A stretch of 64,000 nucleotides of DNA, taken from the NCBI GenBank assembly GCA_017541665.1, contig JAFXYP010000073.1, positions 46,684 through 110,683 of the forward strand. Direction: 5' to 3'. Of this stretch, positions 25,512 through 34,237 are shown piece by piece (positions within the stretch are counted from its first letter, which is position 1; each line of letters opens with the position of its first letter). A model generated the notes under the pieces. The model was not told the origin of the DNA and did no database searches. It saw only the letters and a list, made by a program, of their open reading frames with translations. Made by a program: the position numbers and the translations under genes. Source of the stretch: Lentisphaeria bacterium (GTDB lineage Bacteria; Verrucomicrobiota; Lentisphaeria; Victivallales; UBA1829).

Positions 25512-26522
25512 TCAGACCGGATTCCCGTTTTCGGAGACGGCGTTTTCCAGCAGCCTGCACGCGGACTGGTAGCGGCACTTGCGGCACATCTCGCGGTTTT
25601 CGCACGGCGGGAAGTCCTCCGGGTGAGCGAGGCCGTCCTTGTCGATGAGTGCGAGCATCTCCGCGCTGCTCTGGTCGATCAGGGACTCGATGTCCGGCTC
25701 GAAGAGATTGTAGACGACGCTGGAGAGCTCCTGCGAGAATGTGAACGTGGTAATGTTGACGGGGAATCCTGGGTAGCGCCCGGCGCAATAGAGCGCGAAA
25801 AGCGAGTCCAGCCGTCCGATCCTGGCGAAGAAGTCGGTGTCGTTCTCGCGTCCGGTGAGGCGGACTTCGGCGTTGATGGCCGAGGCGGCGCCGTCGTGGA
25901 AATAGATGAGGCCGGGGGCGAGCCAGACGGGGAACCCCTTGTAGTCGATGCTGATGAAGACGTCGTCGGTGCGGAGGTCGACGAAGCTGATGTTGGAGAG
26001 GTCGGCGATGATGTCGGACCGGGCGAGCATGGCATAGGCGTCGCCGAGGATGGAGACTGCCATGGCTGTGAGCTTGTCAACGTCGGCGAAGTCGCCGATC
26101 CCGAGGTGGTGCTCCAGGATTGCCGGGCGTTTCGCGTCGTAGAGGTATTCCCGGTTCTTCAGGCTGATCTGCAGGTCGGCCGTGGCCTTGCCGATCTGGC
26201 GCAGGAGGTAGAAGCCGAATCCGCGGCGTTTGTGCCCGGGCGAACCGGCGCTCATCTTGGCGAACGCCTCGCGGATGGAGTCGCGGAGGGTGTGCGAGAG
26301 CCATGTGTCGAACGGAAGCAGATACTTGCTGAAATACGCCTCGCGCGCGAGGGTGTGGGAGTAGGCGTCCCAGCCCCCCTGCGCGAGGTAGTACCGGATG
26401 AAATACGCCCGGCGGCAGAAACGGAAGAGGTAGTGCCTGGCGAGGGACCAGGAGAACTCCTCCGTCTGGATCGGCGGGAGCGGTCCGGCGGCGTTCCTGA
26501 CTTCCTGTTCAAAATCTCTCAT
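25512..26522 (-). CDS. PD-(D/E)XK-superfamily-like protein with C-terminal Cys cluster, catalytic core apparently degenerate
   Basis: 336 residues. The N-terminal SLARHYLFRFCRRAYFIRYYL (about 25-45) resembles the first helix of Cas4/AddB-type nucleases (S-x-L-x-x-F-x-x-C-x-R-x-Y). The C-terminus has CENREMCRKCRYQSAC (about 307-322), four Cys as in the Fe-S clasp of those nucleases. In between, where a Gly-x-x-Asp and an (Asp/Glu)-x-Lys are expected, the chain reads VWLAPGLIYFHDG and INAEVRLTG, with no Asp or Lys at the key positions. So it may bind DNA and an Fe-S cluster without cutting. The alignment is by eye. It lies between sppA and uvrB with short gaps, hinting at a DNA-repair connection by neighbourhood. 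Confidence 0.6.
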   Translation of the reverse strand: MRDFEQEVRNAAGPLPPIQTEEFSWSLARHYLFRFCRRAYFIRYYLAQGGWDAYSHTLAREAYFSKYLLPFDTWLSHTLRDSIREAFAKMSAGSPGHKRRGFGFYLLRQIGKATADLQISLKNREYLYDAKRPAILEHHLGIGDFADVDKLTAMAVSILGDAYAMLARSDIIADLSNISFVDLRTDDVFISIDYKGFPVWLAPGLIYFHDGAASAINAEVRLTGRENDTDFFARIGRLDSLFALYCAGRYPGFPVNITTFTFSQELSSVVYNLFEPDIESLIDQSSAEMLALIDKDGLAHPEDFPPCENREMCRKCRYQSACRLLENAVSENGNPV

Positions 26523-26546
26523 GGCGCACGCGGAAGGAGGATGGGA

Positions 26547-27578
26547 TCAGAAACCCGTGTAGAGGTAGTACGGGCAGCCGGCCTTCGGCAGGACGACGTT
26601 CGTGCCGGAGAGGAGCGAGTTGAACGTGACGGGCTGCGCCTTCACGCCGAAGAGGCCGAGGAGATCGGCGAGGGAGGAGCTGCTCTTGTAGCGTTCGATG
26701 CAGCAGTTGTCGCGGGTGAGCCCGGCGAGTTCGAGGGCGGCGTCCTCGGCGGAGGAGAAATAGCCGAGTTCGTCGACGAGGCCGTTTTCAAGCGCCTGTT
26801 TGCCGTCGAATATGCGGCCGTCGCCGAGTTCGCCCTTCGTGATCTTCTCCAGCGGGATGTTCCTGGCTTCGGAGACGATGCCGGCGAAATCGCTGTAGAC
26901 GTCCATGACGAGCGCCTGGACGATCTTGGCTTCCTCCTCCGTGGTGGGGGTGGCCGGATTGAGCATGGCCTTCATCTTGCCGGAGGTGTAGAACTCGGGC
27001 TTGACCTTGGCCCAGTCGAGGAGTCCGGTGATGTCCACGCTGGAGATGATGACGCCGATGCTGCCGGTCAGGGTGTTCCGGTTCGCGACGATCTTGTTCG
27101 CGCCGCAGGCGACGTAGTAGCCGCCGCTGGCCGCCAGCGTATTCATCATGGCGACGACGGGCTTGCCGCAGAGCTTGAGCTCGTGGTAGATCTCGTCGGA
27201 GGCGGTGACTTCGCCGCCGGGGGTGTCGAGGTCGATGATGATCGCCTTCACGTTTTCATCGTCCTTCGCGGCGCGGATGAGCTTGACGATGCTTTTCGAG
27301 TTCGCGATGACTTCACCGAAAGTCTCGGCGTCGCTGGTGATCGTGCCCTTCACGTCGATGACGGCGATGCGGTTTTCCGCGTCGGCGTTGCCGCTGATGA
27401 ATTCGGTGGTGAAATCGTCGGCGCCGGGCTTGAACGCCGCAGTGCTCTCCCCAACGATGCCGGCGATGGCGCCGATGCAGGCGAAGAGGGCGATGAAGCC
27501 GATGAAGCAGACGAGGACGAAGACGCCGAAGGCGATCAGGCATCCGCGGAGAAATCCGCCGGAGGTGTTGGAGCTCAT
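26547..27578 (-). CDS. sppA: Signal peptide peptidase SppA-type (S49) serine protease
   Basis: 343 residues, the short SppA form with a single protease domain. One N-terminal membrane helix (about 12-42) anchors it in the inner membrane. The S49 domain shows IAVIDVKGTI, IIIDLDTPGGEV, the nucleophile Ser in TLAASGGYYVA, and the general-base Lys in FYTSGKMKAM. The enzyme degrades leftover signal peptides and misassembled membrane proteins. It starts 55 bases after the pfkB stop and is followed by the PD-(D/E)XK-like gene. The N-terminal helix is unusually rich in Cys. Confidence 0.93.
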   Translation of the reverse strand: MSSNTSGGFLRGCLIAFGVFVLVCFIGFIALFACIGAIAGIVGESTAAFKPGADDFTTEFISGNADAENRIAVIDVKGTITSDAETFGEVIANSKSIVKLIRAAKDDENVKAIIIDLDTPGGEVTASDEIYHELKLCGKPVVAMMNTLAASGGYYVACGANKIVANRNTLTGSIGVIISSVDITGLLDWAKVKPEFYTSGKMKAMLNPATPTTEEEAKIVQALVMDVYSDFAGIVSEARNIPLEKITKGELGDGRIFDGKQALENGLVDELGYFSSAEDAALELAGLTRDNCCIERYKSSSSLADLLGLFGVKAQPVTFNSLLSGTNVVLPKAGCPYYLYTGF

Positions 27579-27633
27579 TTCAAGTGTTCCTTTCTGGTGT
27601 GTTTTTCAGGTATGAAAGATTTGTTTCGAGTCG

Positions 27634-28599
27634 TTATGTGCAGGGAGTGACGAATTCGATCCGCATCCCGTCCCGGATCCGCAGGGCCTCCTCCCGGTCG
27701 AAATCCGCGGCGTACTGCGTCAGGCAGCTCGCGCAGGCGGCCGCAAGTCCGGCGGCGAAGGCTTCCGTCGGGTCGGAGCCCGCGAGAAGCTCGGAGAGCA
27801 TGACGCCGGAGCAGACGTCGCCCGCGCCGATTGGGTTGCGGACGCCGGAAAGCGGGGGGATGGAGATGCGGCGGACGGCATCCCGGCCGGCGATGAACGC
27901 CCGGTCCGGTCCGTCCGTGATGGCTACGTACTGCAGCGGGAACCGCTGCAGCAGGCCGAGCGCGGCGGCCTCGGGATCGGATGCGCCGGTTACGGAGAGG
28001 AGTTCGGCGCAGTTGATCTTCAAGTATGGAGCGCCGGCGGCGAGCGTTTCATGGAGGTGCGCCACCGAATCGACCAGCACGGGCTTCCCGGCGTGGACGG
28101 CCTCCGCGGCGAGTCCGGCGTAGAAGTCGTCGAGCGGCCCGGCGGGGAGTGTCCCGCAGAGCGCCATGGCGTCGGCATCCGGGAGGGTGCCCAGAATGCG
28201 GCTCCGCAGCTGTTCCGCCTCGTCCGAGGTGACGGCCGGGGACGGTTCGATCAGTTCGGTCATGGAAGCCGTTTTCGTGCAGAGGACCGTGGTGCAGCAG
28301 CGCGTTTCCCCTCCGATCCTGAGGCTGGAGGATTCGATGCCCTCGTCCCGCAGCCAGTCTTCGAGGCGCTGTCCGCCTGCCCCGCCGGAAAACTGGTAGA
28401 CGAACGGACGGGCGGTCCCCCAGGTGCGGACGGCACGGGAGAAGTTCACGCCCTTGCCGGACGCCCGGCAGTCGCGTTCCTTCGCGCGGTTGACTTCGCG
28501 GGGGAGGAATTCATCGAAGACGAGCGTCTTCTGCCAGGAGGGATTCGGGCCGCAGACGAGGATGAGGGGAAGCTTCTGCCCGGAGCTGTTCGGGTTCAT
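27634..28599 (-). CDS. PfkB-family sugar kinase (1-phosphofructokinase/tagatose-6-phosphate kinase type)
   Basis: 321 residues. The N-terminal pattern LVCGPNPSWQKTL and RASGKGVNFSRA (about 43-54) matches the 1-phosphofructokinase/LacC branch (NPA-x-D-x-T, GGKG-x-N-x-A). The PfkB signature 2 appears as NPIGAGDVCSG (about 257-267), with the catalytic Asp. The start overlaps the stop of the protein kinase gene by 4 bases (ATGA), so the two are translationally coupled. The substrate is probably a phosphorylated sugar, but no PTS gene is nearby, so the identity stays open. Confidence 0.88.
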   Translation of the reverse strand: MNPNSSGQKLPLILVCGPNPSWQKTLVFDEFLPREVNRAKERDCRASGKGVNFSRAVRTWGTARPFVYQFSGGAGGQRLEDWLRDEGIESSSLRIGGETRCCTTVLCTKTASMTELIEPSPAVTSDEAEQLRSRILGTLPDADAMALCGTLPAGPLDDFYAGLAAEAVHAGKPVLVDSVAHLHETLAAGAPYLKINCAELLSVTGASDPEAAALGLLQRFPLQYVAITDGPDRAFIAGRDAVRRISIPPLSGVRNPIGAGDVCSGVMLSELLAGSDPTEAFAAGLAAACASCLTQYAADFDREEALRIRDGMRIEFVTPCT

Positions 28600-30332
28600 G
28601 GACGGTTCTCCTCTTGCGCTTCGGACCCGGAGTCCGCGGGAATGCTTTCGGCATCCCGGAGCATCTGTTCGATCTCCCGGATCTTCTTTTCGCGGGCGGT
28701 CTTCGATTCCGGCGCGAGCTCGCCGATGTCGGTGTTGTAGACGTTGATCGCGCCGTTGAAATTGCCGGCCCTGATGAGGCGGTCGGCTTTTTCGTTCAGA
28801 GAAGCCATGAGGGTCCCGACTGCCGAATCGGACGCTTTTTTGAGTTCGGAGATGAGACCCAGCGCCTCCAGAGAGTAGTCTTCGGACGCGGTGAAGCTTT
28901 CCAGATCGTCGATGGCCCTCTGAAACCCGAAACCGTCCTTCAACGCCTGTGCGGCGGCGGTTTTCGCGTCTTCGAAAAATGCGGACGCCTTCATGCTGCT
29001 TTCATCTCCCTCGATCGAGATCTCCGCATCAAGCGCTTTCGTGGACGGGCGCGAGGAGGGAATGGTTGCTTCCTCCTGGCCCGGGGCCATGACGGGTACG
29101 GCTTCCGGCACGGATTCCGTCGGGGGCGGCTGTTTCAGGCGTTGTGCCGCCTTGGAGCGCTCCAGCAGGAACAGCAGTCCTGCGCCCGCCAGGATCAGCA
29201 GGACGAGCACTCCCGCGGCGACGTGAAGGAAGGCGGAATGGGGGTGTCCCGTCTTCTCGACGGGTCGGTTGTCCGACAGCGCCGTCCGAACAAAGGGGAC
29301 GGCTCCGCACGTGGTCGAGGGGAGCGGAGCATCCTTGAGAAACGCCTCGAGGTCCGCGAGAAGTTCCTCCGGCGTGTGGTAGCGGTCATCCGGCCTTTTC
29401 TGGATGCAGTGCATGACGATGTAGTCGAAGTCGATGGGAATGCCGTGCACATATGTGCTGGGGACGAGCGGTTCGACGGAGATGTGCATGTGGCGGAGTT
29501 CGGAACGGGTCTGCGTCTCGAAGGGGAGCCGTCCGGCTGCGAGCTGGTACATCGTCACGCCGAGGGAATAGATGTCGGACCGGATGTCGCAGGACTCCGT
29601 GTCGATGTGCTGTTCCGGCGACATGTATTCCAGCGTGCCGAAGCTCGTTTTCCGCGCCGTTTTCACAGGGGCGTTTTCATCCAGGACGCAGGCGCCGTTT
29701 CCGTGCGTTGCCGCCGCGTCGGCCTTTGCGAGCCCGAGGTCTGTCAGCTTGTATTTCCCGTCGGCGGAGAGCATGATGTTGTCCGGCTTGATGTCGCGGT
29801 GGACGATGCCGAGCTTTGCGGTTGCGGCCAGCGCACGGCAGATTTGCGCGCCGATTTCCGCCGTTTCCTTTGCGGACAGGCAGGAATGGTCCTGCATTCG
29901 GTCCGCCAGCGAGCCGCCGGAAAGGAATTCCATGGCCAGAAACGGGATGCCGTTTCCGTCTCTGCCGGTCTCGTAGACCTTCACGACGTTCGGATGGTCC
30001 ACCTTTGCACAGATCTTCGCGGCATGGAGGAACTGGTCGCGCGAGGGCATGTCGGCGGCGTATTCCGGGAGAAGGGTCTTGACCGCCACGGGGATTCGGA
30101 GCTCGGGATGGATCCCCTCGTAGACGCAATTCAGCGCGCCGCGCCCGAGGTAGCGCACGATGGAGTAGCGGCCGATAGACTCCGGCGGGGGCAGGTCGGG
30201 CAGGGAAAACTCCTCCACGACGGTCGAATCGTCGATGCGGAACGTGGCCTGGCAGGCGCAGACGGCGATCCTGCCATGGCCGACATGTGGGATCTCGCTG
30301 ATTCGCATGCATTGTGGGCAACGTATTTTCAT
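28596..30332 (-). CDS. Hanks-type Ser/Thr protein kinase with N-terminal Cys motif and C-terminal coiled coil
   Basis: 578 residues. It starts with a small Cys-containing element (CPQC at 4-7, CAC near 27). The kinase domain is at about 49-320: glycine loop YLGRGALNCVYEG, VAVK, HRDIKPDNIML, DLGLAKAD and GTLEYMSPEQH are all canonical. A membrane helix is at about 369-391. The outside part (about 400-578) is helical and Glu/Ala-rich with no PASTA repeat. The topology is that of a PknB-like receptor kinase. It lies between pfkB (coupled) and murG, 25 bases after the latter, so regulation of cell-wall steps is a reasonable guess. Confidence 0.93.
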   Translation of the reverse strand: MKIRCPQCMRISEIPHVGHGRIAVCACQATFRIDDSTVVEEFSLPDLPPPESIGRYSIVRYLGRGALNCVYEGIHPELRIPVAVKTLLPEYAADMPSRDQFLHAAKICAKVDHPNVVKVYETGRDGNGIPFLAMEFLSGGSLADRMQDHSCLSAKETAEIGAQICRALAATAKLGIVHRDIKPDNIMLSADGKYKLTDLGLAKADAAATHGNGACVLDENAPVKTARKTSFGTLEYMSPEQHIDTESCDIRSDIYSLGVTMYQLAAGRLPFETQTRSELRHMHISVEPLVPSTYVHGIPIDFDYIVMHCIQKRPDDRYHTPEELLADLEAFLKDAPLPSTTCGAVPFVRTALSDNRPVEKTGHPHSAFLHVAAGVLVLLILAGAGLLFLLERSKAAQRLKQPPPTESVPEAVPVMAPGQEEATIPSSRPSTKALDAEISIEGDESSMKASAFFEDAKTAAAQALKDGFGFQRAIDDLESFTASEDYSLEALGLISELKKASDSAVGTLMASLNEKADRLIRAGNFNGAINVYNTDIGELAPESKTAREKKIREIEQMLRDAESIPADSGSEAQEENRP

Positions 30333-30357
30333 GGCGGAGGAGCTTCCGGGTGTTATG

Positions 30358-31497
30358 TCATGCCCTGGATCGGGCGGTTTTCAGGGAGGAATCGATGAAG
30401 TCGATGACGTTGGCCGCGGCACGCGGCTGCGCCATGGAGCATGCATTTTTCCCCGCCTCGCGGAATTTGCCGGGATCGTCCAGGAATTCGGCGAGGATGG
30501 AGCGGAAGAGGGAGGGGGAGCATTCGGCGTTCGGGACGATCCGGGCGGCGCCGGTCTTTGCCAGCAGGCGCGCATTGTCGTCCTGGTGGCCTTCCGCGGC
30601 GTAGGGGTACGGGATCAGGACGGCATAGCGTCCGAAGATGGCGAGCTCGGAGACGGTGCTTCCCCCGGCCCTGCACACCACGAGGTCCGCCGCCATGTAG
30701 AGGTTCTGCATGTCCGAGGCGGATTCGAGCGTAAGTGCGTTGACGCCGCAGGCGGAATACTTGTCGTGAATGGCGTCGTATTTGCCTGGGCCGGAGAGGT
30801 GGATGACCTGAAGAGATTTCGCGCCCGGATGGTCGATCGGGACCGTGAAATTCTCGTTGATGGCCGCAGCGCCCAGCGAACCGCCGAACACGAGGACGAC
30901 CGGGCGGTCGGGTGCGAATGCCGTTCCGCGCGTGGCATTGATCCGGGCGACGGCCTCCGCCTTTGACGCAGGGACGTCCTCCAGCAGCGCCTTGCGGAGC
31001 GGGAGCCCGGTCACAGCCGAGGAGCAGTGCAGGGTGTTCGCGTTGACGGCGGGGAAGGAAAGGGCGATGCCGGATGCGATGCGGCTGAAGACGCGGTTGG
31101 ATTTCCCGATGCGGGCGTTGCCGTCGTGCAGGAAGAGCGGGATGCCGCTGCGCCAGGCGGCGATGGAGGCCGGGATGGACGGGAATGCTCCCATGGAAAG
31201 GACTGCATCCGGTTTGAATTCGCGGAAGATGGCGCGCGCCTCACGGACGCCTCTCATCTGCTGCGAGAGGAAACGGAACGCGCCGACCGGGTTTTTTGCA
31301 AGCGGCGCGCAGGAGACGCGCCGGAATTCGATGCCGTTTTTTTCCGCGGTCTTCGACTGCTCGTCGAAATGCTTGCCGCCGAGGATGAGCAGGGGGGTCC
31401 CGCCCGCATCGCGGAATGCGCAAGCCGTACTCAGTCCCGGGTTGAAATGGCCTCCGGTGCCGCCGCAGCTGACGATAAGCCGATTCAGTTCCTGCAT
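30358..31497 (-). CDS. murG: UDP-N-acetylglucosamine-N-acetylmuramyl-(pentapeptide) pyrophosphoryl-undecaprenol GlcNAc transferase
   Basis: 379 residues. MurG adds GlcNAc to lipid I to make lipid II on the inner face of the membrane. The first glycine loop is SCGGTGGHFNPGL (about 10-22). FGGSLGAAAINE (about 207) is the second loop, and CRAGGSTVSELAIFGRYAVLIPYPYA with EGHQDDNA is the UDP-GlcNAc site. It starts 15 bases after the ftsW stop, an order common in cell-wall clusters, although the mur ligases are not in the window. Its presence shows that the organism makes peptidoglycan. Confidence 0.97.
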   Translation of the reverse strand: MQELNRLIVSCGGTGGHFNPGLSTACAFRDAGGTPLLILGGKHFDEQSKTAEKNGIEFRRVSCAPLAKNPVGAFRFLSQQMRGVREARAIFREFKPDAVLSMGAFPSIPASIAAWRSGIPLFLHDGNARIGKSNRVFSRIASGIALSFPAVNANTLHCSSAVTGLPLRKALLEDVPASKAEAVARINATRGTAFAPDRPVVLVFGGSLGAAAINENFTVPIDHPGAKSLQVIHLSGPGKYDAIHDKYSACGVNALTLESASDMQNLYMAADLVVCRAGGSTVSELAIFGRYAVLIPYPYAAEGHQDDNARLLAKTGAARIVPNAECSPSLFRSILAEFLDDPGKFREAGKNACSMAQPRAAANVIDFIDSSLKTARSRA

Positions 31498-31512
31498 GTT
31501 GCTACTCCTGCT

Positions 31513-32739
31513 TCAAGTTGGTTGCCCGGCTTCCCCCGCGGCGGAGGAACGGCTGATGTGAAGGCGTTTCCCGGCCCAGTCCAGCAGCTTGTCCGGGTAA
31601 TCCGGTATGGCAGTGTCGATCGCCACGGCGGCGACGCAGCCCACCGCGATGAGGCATGCGAGCAGGTTGCTCCCACCGTAGCTTATCATGGGGGCCGGCA
31701 TGCCCTTGGTCGGGAATGCCGCCGTGATGACGCCGATGTTGATCAGCGCCTGCATGCCGATGAAGATGCTCATGCCGAATGCGATCAGCATGCCCTGGCG
31801 CGTGCGGGCCTTCACGCTGATGCGCAGCCCGACGTAGACGAGGATCAAATACGCGACGATGACGGTCAGCAGCGTGATGAACCCGAGCTCCTCGCCTACG
31901 ATGGACAGGATGAAGTCGGTATGGTTTTCCGGGAGGTACAGCAGTTTCAGGCGGCTTTCCGTGAAGCCGACTCCGGTCCAGCCGCCCGATCCCAGTGCCA
32001 GCAGGGAGTTCCACAGCTGGTAGCCCGAGGTCATCCTGTAGGTCTCGGCGTCCAGGAACACGGTGAGGCGGGCCCAGCGCATCGGATCGAACGCCTTGAT
32101 GAAGAAATACGCACCCACCGGGAGGATCAGCGCGATCGGCAGGATGTACCGCAGCCGTATGCCGGCCACGAACAGCATCAGCAGATACAGCGAGCCGAGC
32201 AGCACGGTCGTCCCGAGGTCTTCGCCGAGCAGCACCAGCAGGATGACCGGCCCAACCCAGACCGCGCTCGGGAACATGACTTTCCGGAACGGTTCACTCT
32301 CGAGCGCACGCGTGCGCGTAGAAAGAAATTTCGCCATGAAGAGCGTGATGACGACTTTGCCCAGCTCGGACGGCTGGAGTGTCATGCCCCCCACCTGGAT
32401 CCACCGCCTGGCACCGTTGATCGGCTTGCAGAAAAGCGCCCAGATCAGGAGGATTTCCAGCAGGAATATCATGAGGGGGCTCCACTCGGAAAGGCGTTTG
32501 CTGCCGATCAGGATCGTCCCGGTTCCCGCCGCCAGGCCGATGAGCATCCACGTGAGCTGTTTCCAGAAATATGTGCTGCCCTGCGTGACGAACGAGGTGG
32601 AATAGAGCATGATGAGGCCGAAAAGCGTAATCATGAATGCGAAAAGGCAGAAAACAGCGAGTTCCGGCATGGCCGGTTTCTTCGGTGGTTCGATGGCTTG
32701 AACATCGGGCTGCGGCTTGATTGGCTGGCGGATTTTCAT
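31513..32739 (-). CDS. ftsW: FtsW/RodA/SpoVE-family (SEDS) peptidoglycan glycosyltransferase
   Basis: 408 residues from the ATG at 32739 (a longer upstream frame begins in AT-rich leader and is unlikely). About ten membrane helices are seen. SEDS features: KQLTWMLIGL, INGARRWIQVGGMTLQPSELGKVV and, near the end, GVITAAFPTKGMPAPMISYGGSNLL, the classical FtsW signature. SEDS proteins polymerise glycan strands with a partner class B PBP. Its place directly before murG favours FtsW over RodA. The N-terminal 35 residues are Pro/Lys-rich and cytoplasmic. It is the first gene of a seven-gene minus-strand run to uvrB. Confidence 0.93.
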   Translation of the reverse strand: MKIRQPIKPQPDVQAIEPPKKPAMPELAVFCLFAFMITLFGLIMLYSTSFVTQGSTYFWKQLTWMLIGLAAGTGTILIGSKRLSEWSPLMIFLLEILLIWALFCKPINGARRWIQVGGMTLQPSELGKVVITLFMAKFLSTRTRALESEPFRKVMFPSAVWVGPVILLVLLGEDLGTTVLLGSLYLLMLFVAGIRLRYILPIALILPVGAYFFIKAFDPMRWARLTVFLDAETYRMTSGYQLWNSLLALGSGGWTGVGFTESRLKLLYLPENHTDFILSIVGEELGFITLLTVIVAYLILVYVGLRISVKARTRQGMLIAFGMSIFIGMQALINIGVITAAFPTKGMPAPMISYGGSNLLACLIAVGCVAAVAIDTAIPDYPDKLLDWAGKRLHISRSSAAGEAGQPT

Positions 32740-32859
32740 GTTATCTAAATACTGCGCGTAAAGGGTCGGAAAAAAACAGATATCATAACCTAATCCAAAA
32801 ACGCCGCAGTACAACCCGAAAACCGACTTTTTTTCGAAAAAAAACATAAAAGACTTAAA

Positions 32860-32881
32860 AAAAGCATCCCGGGATGCTTTT
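32860..32881. promoter_or_regulatory. Perfect 22-bp palindrome between divergent genes
   Basis: AAAAGCATCCCGGGATGCTT and its two following T form an uninterrupted palindrome. It ends 5 bases before the -35 box of the next gene. Minus-strand T follows (7 T), so it could also fold as a terminator for leftward transcripts into ftsW. An operator is the alternative. Confidence 0.5.
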
Positions 32882-32886
32882 CACGC

Positions 32887-32915
32887 TTGAAATACGGCGA
32901 CCGGAGAACCATATT
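32887..32915 (+). promoter_or_regulatory. Promoter of the unknown lipoprotein
   Basis: TTGAAA (32887-32892), 17-nt spacer, CATATT (32910-32915), 55-75 bases before the likely start codons. Confidence 0.4.
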
Positions 32916-32969
32916 ATTATCCCCGCCGCCCGGTTCCCGCCGGCATCCGTCCGACAATCGATTCTGCGC

Positions 32970-33650
32970 ATGAAACAACACGTCCCGCACATGAAAACGA
33001 ACATCCTCCTTTCGATTCTCTGCCTGCTGGTCTGCGCGGGCGCCGCATCCTGCCGCTCCACGCCCGAGGAGGTCGAGTCCGGCGCGATATCGGAAGTCCT
33101 GGAGATCGAAGGCTGCGTCCTGTCCGAGCCGTGCGTGCTGGTGACGCGGGATGTCCTGGACACACTCCCGGAAGAGGTCCGGGCCGAAGCGAAAAAATAC
33201 TGCGGGGATGGGGGGACCGTGGTGGTTGCGTCGAGCCTGCGCCCGCGCTATTTCCGGCTGGTCCGCCAGCAGAATCGCCTTCTGCTCGGGAGCGTTGAGG
33301 TCGCGTCGGCGCAGAAGATCGTGTATCTGAGCGTGATCTGCGGTCTTGGCGGGGCGGCCGACAGCATACGGAGCATCAAAATCGAGAATCCCGGTTCGCC
33401 CGACACGTGGGACCTGGGCATCTTCATCAAACGCTATCCCGAACTTGCCGCTCGCATTGGCGCCATCCCGCCCGGGGACGGCCGCCTTGCCGCTCTGGGG
33501 CCCGCGACGAAGGAGCTTCTGAGTCGCGGTTCGACGCGGGTTATGCTGGAACGCCATTCGAGGGAGAAAGATCCCGCCGAGATAGAGGCTGCCGAACAGG
33601 CCGAACAGGAACAGATCGGCGTCGTGGAGGATATCCTGAACTCAAAATGA
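32970..33650 (+). CDS. Lipoprotein of unknown function
   Basis: About 226 residues from ATG 32970; the ATG at 32991 (MKTNILLSIL) is an equally good start and gives a more typical signal. The lipobox is GAASC (Cys about 27 residues in). The mature part has an acidic beginning, a middle with beta-type pattern (VVVASSLRPRYFRLV, then KIVYLSVICGLGG), and a Glu-rich helical end (EIEAAEQAEQEQ). No motif or family was recognised. It is transcribed alone and ends before the bidirectional terminator at 33684-33737. Confidence 0.75.
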   Translation: MKQHVPHMKTNILLSILCLLVCAGAASCRSTPEEVESGAISEVLEIEGCVLSEPCVLVTRDVLDTLPEEVRAEAKKYCGDGGTVVVASSLRPRYFRLVRQQNRLLLGSVEVASAQKIVYLSVICGLGGAADSIRSIKIENPGSPDTWDLGIFIKRYPELAARIGAIPPGDGRLAALGPATKELLSRGSTRVMLERHSREKDPAEIEAAEQAEQEQIGVVEDILNSK

Positions 33651-33683
33651 GCATATCTGCGCTCGATCGGGTCCTGGAGCCGG

Positions 33684-33737
33684 AAACAAAAAAACGCACG
33701 GCTGTCTGACCGGCAGACAACGGTGCGTTATGTTTTT
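33684..33737. terminator. Bidirectional terminator
   Basis: AACGCAC (33693-33699) pairs with GTGCGTT (33723-33729), and an inner GTCTG/CAGAC helix extends it. T-runs flank both sides, serving the lipoprotein (plus) and the phage module (minus). Confidence 0.75.
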
Positions 33738-33757
33738 GGGGGGAGGGGATTTCGGGC

Positions 33758-34237
33758 TCAGTTCGATGCCACGGCCGTTCCCGACGAGCCCGATGAACCG
33801 GAAACGGAACCCGCTTCCCCTTCAGCCGGGGACATCGCGACGACGGTCAGGCATGCAGCCGCGCGGGCGTCCGGGCAATCCAGCAGACGGAACGATTCCG
33901 GGAGGAAGACGACGTCGCCGGACTGCACGCCGTCGGACGGGAAAAGTTCCTGCAGGGCGTCGAAACGCCCCAGAGCCGCCGCCGTGCGTGCGTCGTCGGT
34001 TTTTGCCAGCAGGTCGATGAGGATCAGGTGGAACTGCTGGCGCCGCGTGAGCGTGCTGTCCGTATAGGTCCCTTCGCCTGCGAGGATCAGCACGCAGGGC
34101 GGCCTGAGCCCGGCGGGCAGGTGCCTGCCTTGGACTGTTAGTTCCGGCGTGCCGGCTGTGGTGAATCCGACTGCGGGAAACACATCCGCGACGATGCTCT
34201 TCAGCGCATTCGCGGCGGTGAGCGTTGCGGCGGTCAT
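33758..34237 (-). CDS. Small phage protein in Mu-like module (Gp37/tail-type, tentative)
   Basis: 159 residues from the ATG at 34237, which overlaps the portal stop by 4 bases (ATGA), so they are coupled. The pattern is a short alpha/beta protein: helix (ANALKSIVADVF), strands PPCVLILAG and FHLILIDLLAK, and a C-terminal Gly/Ser-rich tail. This size and layout is like Mu Gp37 (DUF1834)/tail-terminator proteins, but the match is by form and context only. It is the last gene of the phage module, 20 bases from the terminator at 33684-33737. Confidence 0.5.
   Translation of the reverse strand: MTAATLTAANALKSIVADVFPAVGFTTAGTPELTVQGRHLPAGLRPPCVLILAGEGTYTDSTLTRRQQFHLILIDLLAKTDDARTAAALGRFDALQELFPSDGVQSGDVVFLPESFRLLDCPDARAAACLTVVAMSPAEGEAGSVSGSSGSSGTAVASN

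Noticed and set aside
23609..25648. Plus-strand open frame of 679 codons opposite uvrB
   Set aside because: The opposite strand is unmistakably uvrB; this frame has no recognisable domain.
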